A stretch of DNA of 64,000 nt. Source: Pedobacter jeongneungensis (GTDB lineage: Bacteria > Bacteroidota > Bacteroidia > Sphingobacteriales > Sphingobacteriaceae). The stretch's first letter is position 1. Every line of letters starts with the position of its first letter. A model generated the notes under the pieces. That model saw only the letters and a program-made list of their open reading frames with translations. It was not told where the DNA came from and searched no databases. Positions 34,233-42,425 of the stretch are shown piece by piece. The position numbers were made by a program, and so were the translations under genes. The stretch lies in the NCBI RefSeq assembly GCF_000633455.1, contig NZ_AYMG01000039.1, forward strand, positions 62,001 through 126,000. The letters are read 5' to 3'.

Positions 34233-35588
34233 TTAGTTAGTAATGAAGACGGTTTTGTTTTCTTTTTTAAATTCCCTTATAATCCCCGCCAGCAGCTCTT
34301 GCTGGTTTACCACGGTATCGTTTCTACTAATGGCCGATAAGGCACAATAGCGCAATACATTAATAATTGCTCCACCTGCCATTTGATATTCTTCAGCAAT
34401 GGCTTCCAGGTTGATACTTTCCTCAAGCTTGCAAACACCTGAAAAAGCTTTCTGCCAAAGTTGGTAACGTTCATGAACAGACGGCATGGTAAAGTGAATA
34501 GCAGATTGGAACCTACGCGAAAAAGCCTCATCCATATTGGCCTTGAGGTTGGTGGCCAGGATTACCACACCAGGAAAATCTTCAATCCGTTGTAAAAGAT
34601 AAGCCGTTTGCTGGTTGGCATGCCTGTCGTTAGCCGAATCGGCCTGGGTACGCTTTCCGAACAGGGCATCAGCTTCATCAAAAAACAGGATCCAATTCTG
34701 ATGCTGCGCCACATCAAATATTTTCGATAGGTTCTTTTCAGTTTCTCCGATATATTTGGAAACGATCATGGACAGATCGATTTTATATACTTCACGCCCG
34801 GTTGTTTTACCGATTAAAGTAGCCATTAAGGTTTTACCAGTACCAGGAGGACCATAAAATAATGCCCTGTAACCTGGTTTCAGTTTTTTGGCTAATCCCC
34901 AATCCTCCATCAGGGTATGGCCATGTGCTAACCAGGCAGTAATTTCATTAATCTGTGTAAGCACCAAATGATCGAGTACTACATCTTCCCACTCCATTGC
35001 CGTACTGATTTTTTGAGCGGGAAACGAAGCACTGTTTTCAGCCATCAGTTTCTTTCCGGTGAGGAAATAATTAAACCAGCTTCTGCTTAAACTCAGCTGC
35101 CCGCTTAACCACGGCAAATGACTTTCTGTTTCGGCAAGGATGAGCACATCTTCCTTATAAAGAGTATTTTCTTTTCCGAGCAGCTCCATGAGCTGATAGC
35201 GCATTTCCGGATGCTTTACCGTAACTAAAAAACAAAGGGTTTCGCCAGTAGGTAAAAAACCATTATAATCTTTAGTGGTTAATCCTCCAAATTCGGTAAA
35301 ACCCCGGTCGTGCATTTGATTTTTGGTAAAAAAAACATCCAGTATTTCGGGGCGCAGGTGTGGTGCCATGCTAAGTGCAATGGCTAATCTTGCGTAAATA
35401 TCCAGGTTCCATTTTTCAACCATATCGGCATAAGGGCTATCACTATGTGAAAGATCGGGCAAAGGAATATCTGTCCAGTCTTTTTCGTGCCCCTCTTGCA
35501 AAAAATAAGTGGCCATACATTGGGCAATAACCGCTTCTAACCAATCAAGTTCTTGTCTAAGTACCGTTAAAGCAATGTTATTCTCCAT
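34233..35588 (-). CDS. eCIS AAA+ ATPase (Afp15/PVC15-like)
   Basis: 451 residues. The N-terminal ~200 residues are an eCIS-specific helical region; the AAA+ module follows with Walker A GPPGTGKT (246-253), Walker B ILFFDEADALFG (Asp303, Glu304), a sensor-1 Asn (ILATNLKANMD) and the arginine-finger element SRRF. In this family the ATPase is a near-universal eCIS component thought to help in assembly or cargo loading. It overlaps the 306-aa gene by 11 bases, so translational coupling is likely. Confidence 0.93.
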   Translation of the reverse strand: MENNIALTVLRQELDWLEAVIAQCMATYFLQEGHEKDWTDIPLPDLSHSDSPYADMVEKWNLDIYARLAIALSMAPHLRPEILDVFFTKNQMHDRGFTEFGGLTTKDYNGFLPTGETLCFLVTVKHPEMRYQLMELLGKENTLYKEDVLILAETESHLPWLSGQLSLSRSWFNYFLTGKKLMAENSASFPAQKISTAMEWEDVVLDHLVLTQINEITAWLAHGHTLMEDWGLAKKLKPGYRALFYGPPGTGKTLMATLIGKTTGREVYKIDLSMIVSKYIGETEKNLSKIFDVAQHQNWILFFDEADALFGKRTQADSANDRHANQQTAYLLQRIEDFPGVVILATNLKANMDEAFSRRFQSAIHFTMPSVHERYQLWQKAFSGVCKLEESINLEAIAEEYQMAGGAIINVLRYCALSAISRNDTVVNQQELLAGIIREFKKENKTVFITN

Positions 35589-36498
35589 ATTGGTTAAATA
35601 ATTTTTCTACATCATCGAGGTTTGCATCGGCCCATTTAAAATAAAGCAGTGCGGTATTCGGGTTCAGTTCGTTTGGAGCAAGGAGATCGAGTATATTACC
35701 CTGTGAATAGGCACCCTGATCATTAACATAGTGATGATCGTAATGAAAATCGTATTCGTAAAAGCCCAATGCCCATTCGTTGTATCCACGCCATTGGGCA
35801 ATAAGATCTGAAACTAAAGTTTCGACCTTTTCTTCTCTTACTACCAGTTTTTTAGCTTTATAAAAAGAGGGTTTCCGTCTTTCTTCGCGGTGATAAAACT
35901 CAATATCTTTAGATTGAATGGTCTTTGAAGAATGATGACCAAAGAGATCAACCAAACCGAAATTTTCTTCGTCTGTTGCAATTTCGAGTTCGGCTAAATT
36001 CCCACCTGAAACAGCCAGTGTCCAATCGGTGGTTGTGGCAACTTCGGTAACCACATAAACTTCCCTGAACGAATAATAAGTTTGTGTGAGCCTGATAATT
36101 AAGGCTTGCTGGATATCATTCCAGTTGAGCATCCGGGTCGATTCAGGCTCATTGGCCTTGAAAATGAAACTGCCTTTTTCAGCAAAAGCAAGAATCTGTT
36201 TACTGAACTCAAATTCACCAGCTAAAGGGGCACGACCGCTCCCACGACCTGAGTAGGGTTTGGTTACGCCATCGCTAGAGCTCCAACCTGTAGGATTTAG
36301 CTTATTATTATAGCCAATTTCTATATCCTGGAGTTCGATAACCTTATTGCGAAAAATGTTTCCAAGTACGATCATTTGCCCATTTCTGATCTGGAAAAAA
36401 TCGCCTGGTAAAACAGCCTGGCCCAATGGCGCTACAGGTATAAAGCCGCTGCTACGCCTATAAAAATTCTGGTAAAAATTCCTGTACACATTTTCCAT
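35578..36498 (-). CDS. Unknown eCIS-cluster protein (306 aa)
   Basis: Encoded upstream of the ATPase and coupled to it by an 11-base overlap. It begins MENVYRNFYQNFYRRSSGFIPVAP and has a long beta-rich N-terminal half (DFFQIRNGQMIVLGNIFRNKVIELQDIEI, WTLAVSGGNLAEL) and an aromatic C-terminus (NEWALGFYEYDFHYDHHYVND). It has no signal peptide or membrane helix. I do not recognise any family or known toxin motif. By position it may be a cargo, an adaptor to the ATPase, or an assembly factor. A hairpin (36519-36551) sits just upstream of its start. Confidence 0.75.
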   Translation of the reverse strand: MENVYRNFYQNFYRRSSGFIPVAPLGQAVLPGDFFQIRNGQMIVLGNIFRNKVIELQDIEIGYNNKLNPTGWSSSDGVTKPYSGRGSGRAPLAGEFEFSKQILAFAEKGSFIFKANEPESTRMLNWNDIQQALIIRLTQTYYSFREVYVVTEVATTTDWTLAVSGGNLAELEIATDEENFGLVDLFGHHSSKTIQSKDIEFYHREERRKPSFYKAKKLVVREEKVETLVSDLIAQWRGYNEWALGFYEYDFHYDHHYVNDQGAYSQGNILDLLAPNELNPNTALLYFKWADANLDDVEKLFNQYGE

Positions 36499-36501
36499 AT
36501 C

Positions 36502-36551
36502 GGATTAACGGATATATAATCCACCGTTTCAGTATAGAAGAAACGGTGGAT
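36502..36551 (-). promoter_or_regulatory. Competing hairpins inside the eCIS operon
   Basis: GAAACGGTGGAT and ATCCACCGTTTC form a perfect 12-bp stem (36540-36551 with 36519-36530) with a 9-base loop, in the gap between the 278-aa and 306-aa genes. A second pair, GGATTA (36502-36507) and TAATCC (36517-36522), overlaps the right arm, so the two cannot form together. No long U run follows. It could attenuate, process or stabilise the message, thereby setting the level of the last three genes. Confidence 0.5.
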
Positions 36552-36571
36552 CAGCATTTAAATTTAATAAA

Positions 36572-37408
36572 TTAAGAAGCTAAAGCTGCCGCATTGGCTG
36601 CCGCCAAACCAGATTGAAGCGATTTAAGTTTAACCTGTGCCGTATTGAGGGTCGCTTTTGCCATATTTAATTGTTTAGCAGTGGTAAAATTAGCTTTTTC
36701 TGCTAAAGTATGATTCTTTTTGGCATCGGCATAAGCCTGATAAAAAAGTTGCTGAAGAGAAGCTGGCCCATCAGCGTTAGCATATCCGGTAAGCAGCCCG
36801 GTAAAGCCTACAGACTGCGTGTACTCTAACCCTATTGTTGTTTCGGCTTCCATTTCGGTAGCCTGCGCCACAAAGGCACTTTGTAAAGCCACCAGGGTTA
36901 AGGCCACTGCATTGTTGGCATCTGCGCCTGCAGTAGTAATCATGCTCACCAGTTCATCGGAAATTAATGGATTTAGCGCCTTTTTCCTTACAATCAGGTT
37001 CGCCAGTTTATTAATTACTTCTGCACTGTAAATCAGTTTTCCAATTACCGTATTTATTTTTGCTGTCAGAAATTTGGTCTGTACATTGGCCTCAATCATT
37101 TCGTTAAAAGCAATTTTAGAGTTGCTTTCGAGGTCGGCAGCACTTTGCACCAGCTGATCAATCAGGATTTTGTTGTTATAGGCCTGTGTTTTATTGTTGG
37201 TGGCAGTAGCTAAAAAGCCTTGTAAATCATTAGATTTTGTGGTTAATGCATTAACAATAGACTGATATTGTGCTACATTGCCCTGCGCATCTAATATCTG
37301 AATGTTTAAAGCATCGAGTTCGTTTTTTTTACGCTCGGTAACCCCGTATTTCCTATAGCGTTCGAGAATTGGGGCAGTTATATTTTTTGCTGATGTTGGC
37401 GTTTTCAT
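36572..37408 (-). CDS. Helical eCIS-cluster protein of unknown role (278 aa)
   Basis: All-helical protein of 278 residues, rich in Ala, Asn and Thr, with coiled-coil propensity at 25-90 and 215-270 (KNELDALNIQILDAQGNVAQYQ; KQLNMAKATLNTAQVKLKSL). No signal peptide. The order of helices and several positions resemble the N-terminal ~240 residues of the neighbouring 690-aa protein, for example ATNNKTQAYNNKILIDQLVQ versus ATQNQAIKDNNVLVNLLGTA. It lies between CIS_TMP/690-aa protein and ATPase genes. Candidate structural sheath-associated, fibre or cage subunit; not assignable to a known Afp gene. Confidence 0.72.
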   Translation of the reverse strand: MKTPTSAKNITAPILERYRKYGVTERKKNELDALNIQILDAQGNVAQYQSIVNALTTKSNDLQGFLATATNNKTQAYNNKILIDQLVQSAADLESNSKIAFNEMIEANVQTKFLTAKINTVIGKLIYSAEVINKLANLIVRKKALNPLISDELVSMITTAGADANNAVALTLVALQSAFVAQATEMEAETTIGLEYTQSVGFTGLLTGYANADGPASLQQLFYQAYADAKKNHTLAEKANFTTAKQLNMAKATLNTAQVKLKSLQSGLAAANAAALAS

Positions 37409-37431
37409 GATGTTAATAATTTAATGATCCG

Positions 37432-39504
37432 TTAATACTTGAAATATTCTGTTTTATCCATTTCAGACAGGGCATTTACAAAATCGCTTTCATTTTCTGC
37501 CGCTGCTGTTGAATAAGAAAGCACTACAGGCAAGTATTGGTCGCCCTCAATTAACCTGTTACCAAAATTATCAGTGGCATCAGGGCCAATAAAAGTAATC
37601 CATGCCGCTGTATTAGCCGTTGTTTTATCCTTATCTTTTCTTGCTACGATATAACTGTCTGCATACACCTGTTCGGCTATAGGCAAGTTAAACAGGAAGC
37701 CCGGTTTGGCAACTGTTTCTTCCGCTATAGACTGTGTCATTTTATCTTTCTGTGCCGTTAGTGTATGGAATTGTTTCACATTGGCATCATGGCTTTTTTG
37801 CAGCTCCTTTAACTGCGCAGTAAGTGTTTTTTGGTTTGTAGCCAACAATTTTTGTTTTTCTGCATCCTCATCGCTAACAGGCGCATCTTTTTTAGCAGTA
37901 GCCGTAAATTGTTCATTCAGCTCGTTCAGTTCGGTTTCTAATAAGCCAATTTTAAGTTCGTTGGTATAATTCTCTTCTTCCAAACCGGCAATTACCGGAT
38001 CGAGTGCAATGGTAATATCTTCCAGTAACGGAAGCTCACTTTTAACCAAAAAGTTAAGCGATTCGACGGTGAGCAGGCGATCGGAAGCATTTGCACTGGC
38101 CGGTAAAAACATACAACGGTATTCTACTTTCCGATTTGGGTTTTCATCCATTTCGAAAGTCATTACATGTGTAAAATCAACAGTAGCATGATCATCAGCA
38201 TTACCAATTGAGTTTTTAAGCTGGTCGTTCTTAACCGCTAATGCAAGGCGACGTTCGTTATCGGTCAGTTTTTTATCGTCGTAAGCCACAACCTTAATCG
38301 TTTTGCCAGTTACAGGCTGTAGTGCGGTAGTTAGGGTAAATACCTGAGATGGTGCCGACAAATAATCGTCGTAACAATTGGTTTTTCTTTTGTAATCGTC
38401 CGTAAAAATAGCCATTACAAATACCACATAATTTTCGCCCAGCTCAATTGGCTTATTGTCTGAATCAGTTACAGGTGGTTTATCCCCGTCCTTAATGTTA
38501 TAATATACATCAACCGTTTGGCTTACAGGTGAAGTGCTTACCGGATCTACAGTGATGATTTCGCTATTGCCCAATAACAGGATATTTTCTGCGTTGGAAA
38601 TGGAAAAAGTTTGTTTTTGGGCATCTTTAACCACCATGATGTAATACTTTTCTACCGGGTACATCGGGTTTTCATCCGTCTTATCACTTGGAAACGGACT
38701 TTCAATCAGGTCAAAATTTACCGTAAAACTAAGCGGGTTATCAGTACTGGTTTCTACGTTCAGGTTCAGGTTTAATTCCTTGTTGGTAAGCGCGTAGGCA
38801 GATTTAGTAGCATTGTAAGAAATATTGATCATTTCTAATGCACCTTCATCCATTTTTTCGGTCGACCGTACAGCAGCCATTGCATTGCTATCTGTTACAA
38901 TATTCTGGGTTGCTGTATTAAAATCGGCGGTTGTAATTTTCAGCACCGAGCTCATCAGGCCGTTAGTGGCTTTGGCCATATCGAGCACAGTCGATGCAGA
39001 AACTTCAGCAGTAAGTGTAGAAGCTTCCATGGCCGTTTGAGAAGTTACTTCTGCATCATAAGCCGTTTCATTTATTAACTTACTGGCCTCTTTTGCCAGC
39101 ATATAAATACTGCTGTCAAAATCTGCGGCATTTAAAATGCTGTAGATACTGCCCATATCGCCAGCCAGGCGAACAATTGCATTGGTTGCAATCTGCACAT
39201 TGGATGCAGACACCGCGATATTAGTTGTAGATTGTTTAACAAACTGATTGGCCTGTGTAGCCGTACCTAAAAGATTTACCAGAACGTTATTATCCTTAAT
39301 GGCCTGGTTTTGTGTGGCCGTTTTAGATTTGTATGCACCTGTTGCTGCAGCGAGGTTCTGTTCTGCAGCAATGGTGGCACCCTCTGCATGGTAAAGGGTA
39401 AACATCGCAGCATTTACCTGCGAATTAAGGTCTTGTTCTTCAATATCCAGACTCTGCAAAGAGTTTACGATAGCTGAATGTAGGTTTTCATTGTAAGAAT
39501 TCAT
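37432..39504 (-). CDS. Large helical/FN3-like eCIS-cluster protein (690 aa)
   Basis: 690 residues in three parts: an N-terminal helical region (about 1-245) that looks like the 278-aa neighbour; a beta-rich middle (about 250-400) with GENYVVFVMAIF and YLSAPSQVFTLTT, reading like a fibronectin-III domain; and a second region (about 440-690) with a long coiled coil (LLETELNELNEQF ... LKELQKSHDANVKQF) and a terminal beta domain. No recognised family or enzyme motif. The size and mixed fold fit an extracellular structural role (fibre or baseplate cage). Its expression follows CIS_TMP in one direction. Confidence 0.72.
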   Translation of the reverse strand: MNSYNENLHSAIVNSLQSLDIEEQDLNSQVNAAMFTLYHAEGATIAAEQNLAAATGAYKSKTATQNQAIKDNNVLVNLLGTATQANQFVKQSTTNIAVSASNVQIATNAIVRLAGDMGSIYSILNAADFDSSIYMLAKEASKLINETAYDAEVTSQTAMEASTLTAEVSASTVLDMAKATNGLMSSVLKITTADFNTATQNIVTDSNAMAAVRSTEKMDEGALEMINISYNATKSAYALTNKELNLNLNVETSTDNPLSFTVNFDLIESPFPSDKTDENPMYPVEKYYIMVVKDAQKQTFSISNAENILLLGNSEIITVDPVSTSPVSQTVDVYYNIKDGDKPPVTDSDNKPIELGENYVVFVMAIFTDDYKRKTNCYDDYLSAPSQVFTLTTALQPVTGKTIKVVAYDDKKLTDNERRLALAVKNDQLKNSIGNADDHATVDFTHVMTFEMDENPNRKVEYRCMFLPASANASDRLLTVESLNFLVKSELPLLEDITIALDPVIAGLEEENYTNELKIGLLETELNELNEQFTATAKKDAPVSDEDAEKQKLLATNQKTLTAQLKELQKSHDANVKQFHTLTAQKDKMTQSIAEETVAKPGFLFNLPIAEQVYADSYIVARKDKDKTTANTAAWITFIGPDATDNFGNRLIEGDQYLPVVLSYSTAAAENESDFVNALSEMDKTEYFKY

Positions 39505-39611
39505 AATTTCTATCTTAGTTCGTTAAATTGATTTAATGTTTAATGTAGGTTCAAAAGCATTAGCTACTATCCAGATGGTAAACCGGGTAATCTGCGTTTA
39601 TTCTTTTCATA

Positions 39612-42425
39612 TTAATAAGGCCAGTTTACTTGAAGAGGTTTGTCCATCCATGGATATTTGATAATTGAGAATGAAAACGGAGACCTGTGAATTAAAAGAT
39701 CGTATGGCCGTTTATCTACCGTTAGCTCCCAGCGCTCCTCTCTGTCGGTAAGCAGTCCATCCCTTACCAACCAATTGCCTCTAAAACCATCTACTGAAGA
39801 GTTGCCAATGGCTGGCCAATAGCCAATTACAGCTTTTATTAGTCCTTCTATGAGTTGTTTGTTTTCTGCTGAAATGCTGATCCCCTCAATTACCGGTTGT
39901 GCCAACGGTATGCCGCACAAGATTTTATTGAGCGGCAAAAACGATTCTTCCGTATGTTCTTGTCCGGTTACGATGTATTGCAGGTAATGCGCAGCCTGTA
40001 GCTGGCTTTCTTCATTAATAAATTTACGGTCATGTGTAAGGCCTAGTCGCCCAAAAAGTATGGCGATGTAACTGTTAATGATCACCAACCCGGCATTTCT
40101 GACACTTATTCCTCCTTTTAAATTATCGGCTTTTTCTTTCATCATAATGGGTTTAACGAGTTTTACAGGTTTTATTTTAGTATTTTCAATATTGGGCTCA
40201 GTAGTAGAACAGTCCTGAGCAATCAGCGATTCAAGCGCCAATTGCAATAGTGGTAGTAGTGCGGGTTTATGCGCATCCATATGGCTTATAAATACTGCTT
40301 TGGGAATCGCTCTCTTACCGCACAACTCCCAGATCAGTTCGTTCCAGATGTTTTCAACAGCAATTAACTTCCAGTTGCCCGAAATCCAGGCTCTGGTTAC
40401 TTTTTTGAACAGGATAAACTGCATTTCACTGCCAGTTATACCGCTAAATGAAATGGTGCCCAATACGCGGTAAAACCGACCTAAAACAACAAATATAGCT
40501 TGGCGGTTGGGGTGTAAACGGCCCATGATAACCAGTAATTCATCAAAACCAACTGCTTTTTGAAGCCAAAGCCACTGGTGATCGGTTATAATCTCCTTTT
40601 TTACAAATTCAAGTAATTTTTTAGGTTCCCGGTGCATTTCAGCCAACCAGATTTCGTTGGGTTCAGATTGATTCACCTGGGGCATTTCCTGCAAAGTAGT
40701 CCAGCTTACTCTTTGGGGTAGCCCGAATTCGGATAAGTTTTTACCACTTATTGATAACGGAAGCATCGGGATTAAACTTTCTGCATCAGGTGTTGCCATC
40801 AGGGCTTCTTTAAGGGCTTTTGGATAAAGCCTAGCATAATTATCAAGTATATTTTTTAAGGTTTCGAAGCTTTTCCGGTCTTTAATACCTGCCTTTACCT
40901 GTAAGTGGCATAGGGCGATAAGCTGTTCGAGATGTTTTTTAAATTGCAGCACCGGCATCCTCGAAATTTCTAACTTAAAAACAGCTGTTAATAGGTGGTA
41001 AAGCGAGGTGTGGCGCAATGTTTTTAACGTAGCGGGCACTTCTGCAACCAATAACTGATCTAACAGGACCATGGCAGACAGCTGTTTATTCTTTGCCAAA
41101 ACCGCAATCAAAACCTGAAGAAAGGCCGTTTCCGTAAAGGATGCATTCTCCTGACGGAGGATAAACATTAAACCTTCATACCATAACTGGTTGCGTTCGG
41201 TTTGCTGCTTTGTGCTGCCCATTAACCGGTTTAAGAAAATGATGCTTTCCGTTAAAATTACTGGTTTACTATATTTGAAAGCCGTAAAAACGACTTTTAA
41301 GCTGTGACTGGATAAATCGTTGATTAAAGGCAACCAAAAATCACTTTTACGCCCGAAAGAACTGATGAGTGTTCTAAAACGCACAGCATCTTCTTTGGCT
41401 AAAGCGCTAACGAGATCATTAAATATTGCGGATTTTCCGGCAGTATGCCTAAAGTTTTGATCATGAAAAAGGGTCTCTAATAAGTACCAATGATTGGTAT
41501 CTTCAATTACCTGTCTGGCCTTATTATTTTGCCTTGTCTTGTTTTCTTTCGACAGGAGTTGCAGGGTAAGGATAAAATCAGGTTGCAGGCTTAAACTCCT
41601 GGTTAGCTTTGCCACGGCCAATTCTATCAGTTCGAACAGCTGATCGTACTGCATGTTATAATGCGCAGCCATTTGCACAATGCTGCTTTTCATAAACTGG
41701 ATCCGGTTAAATACCGTTCCGCGTTCGGTTAAGAGGTAATTAAGCACCCAAAACCATACATTTTTCTTAAAATCTGTAGTACTTGCAGCCTGAACCACGG
41801 TTTTTTTCTGCTGAATTTTAGTCAGTTCGTTCGAAAACAAAATGATTTGCCCACCAACATTGGGCTCTATAGCCTCGATGATTTTGATCATATTTGGTTC
41901 ATTAAGCTGCCAGGCCATCCGCCGCCTTACCTGCTCCGAACTAAAGCCCGATTCTTTTAACATATCCACCAGTTCTTCCCTGTTCTGTTGCAGCTGCAGG
42001 GCCAAAATCTGGTTTACAGAACCATCGGCAGCCTGGTAGTTCCATGGCAGCGCACCATTCCATAAAAAATACCGGATTAGCTGTACATGTGATCTTTTTT
42101 CATCCAGAATTTCGATTTGCTTGCCCCGCTGATGTGCATAAAGAATCATTTCTACCAGTTTTTCATTCAGCTGCTGTCGAATTTTAACGGGAAGTTCGGT
42201 TTCTAACTGATCGAAATTGATTACGCCTAAATCAAGTTCGAGCGACTGGATTTTCCAGGTTTGTCCTGGCGGGCAAAATTTATCTAAAACAGCTGCCATT
42301 TCTTGCTGCAGGTGAAAACCGCTCCAATTGCTTAACCGCTCCTCGAGCACTACCCCCTGTGCTTTGTTATCAAACACGGTATCCCATGTAAGCCTCGAAA
42401 TCAGGTTATGGCTATTCTGAGGCAT
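39612..42425 (-). CDS. Contractile injection system tape-measure family protein (CIS_TMP)
   Basis: 937 residues. The C-terminal segments NAGLVIINSYIAILFGRLGLTH, AAHYLQYIVTGQEHTEESFLPLNKILCG, KAVIGYWPAIGNSSVDGFRGNWLVRDG and a final PWMDKPLQVNWPY match the CIS_TMP family of eCIS clusters, as does the N-terminal LISRLTWDTVFDNKAQGVVLEERLSNW. Its ortholog in Afp is Afp14. It is thought to set tube length, though its helical length does not by itself prove a ruler role. Overlaps the upstream baseplate gene by 14 bases. Confidence 0.9.
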   Translation of the reverse strand: MPQNSHNLISRLTWDTVFDNKAQGVVLEERLSNWSGFHLQQEMAAVLDKFCPPGQTWKIQSLELDLGVINFDQLETELPVKIRQQLNEKLVEMILYAHQRGKQIEILDEKRSHVQLIRYFLWNGALPWNYQAADGSVNQILALQLQQNREELVDMLKESGFSSEQVRRRMAWQLNEPNMIKIIEAIEPNVGGQIILFSNELTKIQQKKTVVQAASTTDFKKNVWFWVLNYLLTERGTVFNRIQFMKSSIVQMAAHYNMQYDQLFELIELAVAKLTRSLSLQPDFILTLQLLSKENKTRQNNKARQVIEDTNHWYLLETLFHDQNFRHTAGKSAIFNDLVSALAKEDAVRFRTLISSFGRKSDFWLPLINDLSSHSLKVVFTAFKYSKPVILTESIIFLNRLMGSTKQQTERNQLWYEGLMFILRQENASFTETAFLQVLIAVLAKNKQLSAMVLLDQLLVAEVPATLKTLRHTSLYHLLTAVFKLEISRMPVLQFKKHLEQLIALCHLQVKAGIKDRKSFETLKNILDNYARLYPKALKEALMATPDAESLIPMLPLSISGKNLSEFGLPQRVSWTTLQEMPQVNQSEPNEIWLAEMHREPKKLLEFVKKEIITDHQWLWLQKAVGFDELLVIMGRLHPNRQAIFVVLGRFYRVLGTISFSGITGSEMQFILFKKVTRAWISGNWKLIAVENIWNELIWELCGKRAIPKAVFISHMDAHKPALLPLLQLALESLIAQDCSTTEPNIENTKIKPVKLVKPIMMKEKADNLKGGISVRNAGLVIINSYIAILFGRLGLTHDRKFINEESQLQAAHYLQYIVTGQEHTEESFLPLNKILCGIPLAQPVIEGISISAENKQLIEGLIKAVIGYWPAIGNSSVDGFRGNWLVRDGLLTDREERWELTVDKRPYDLLIHRSPFSFSIIKYPWMDKPLQVNWPY

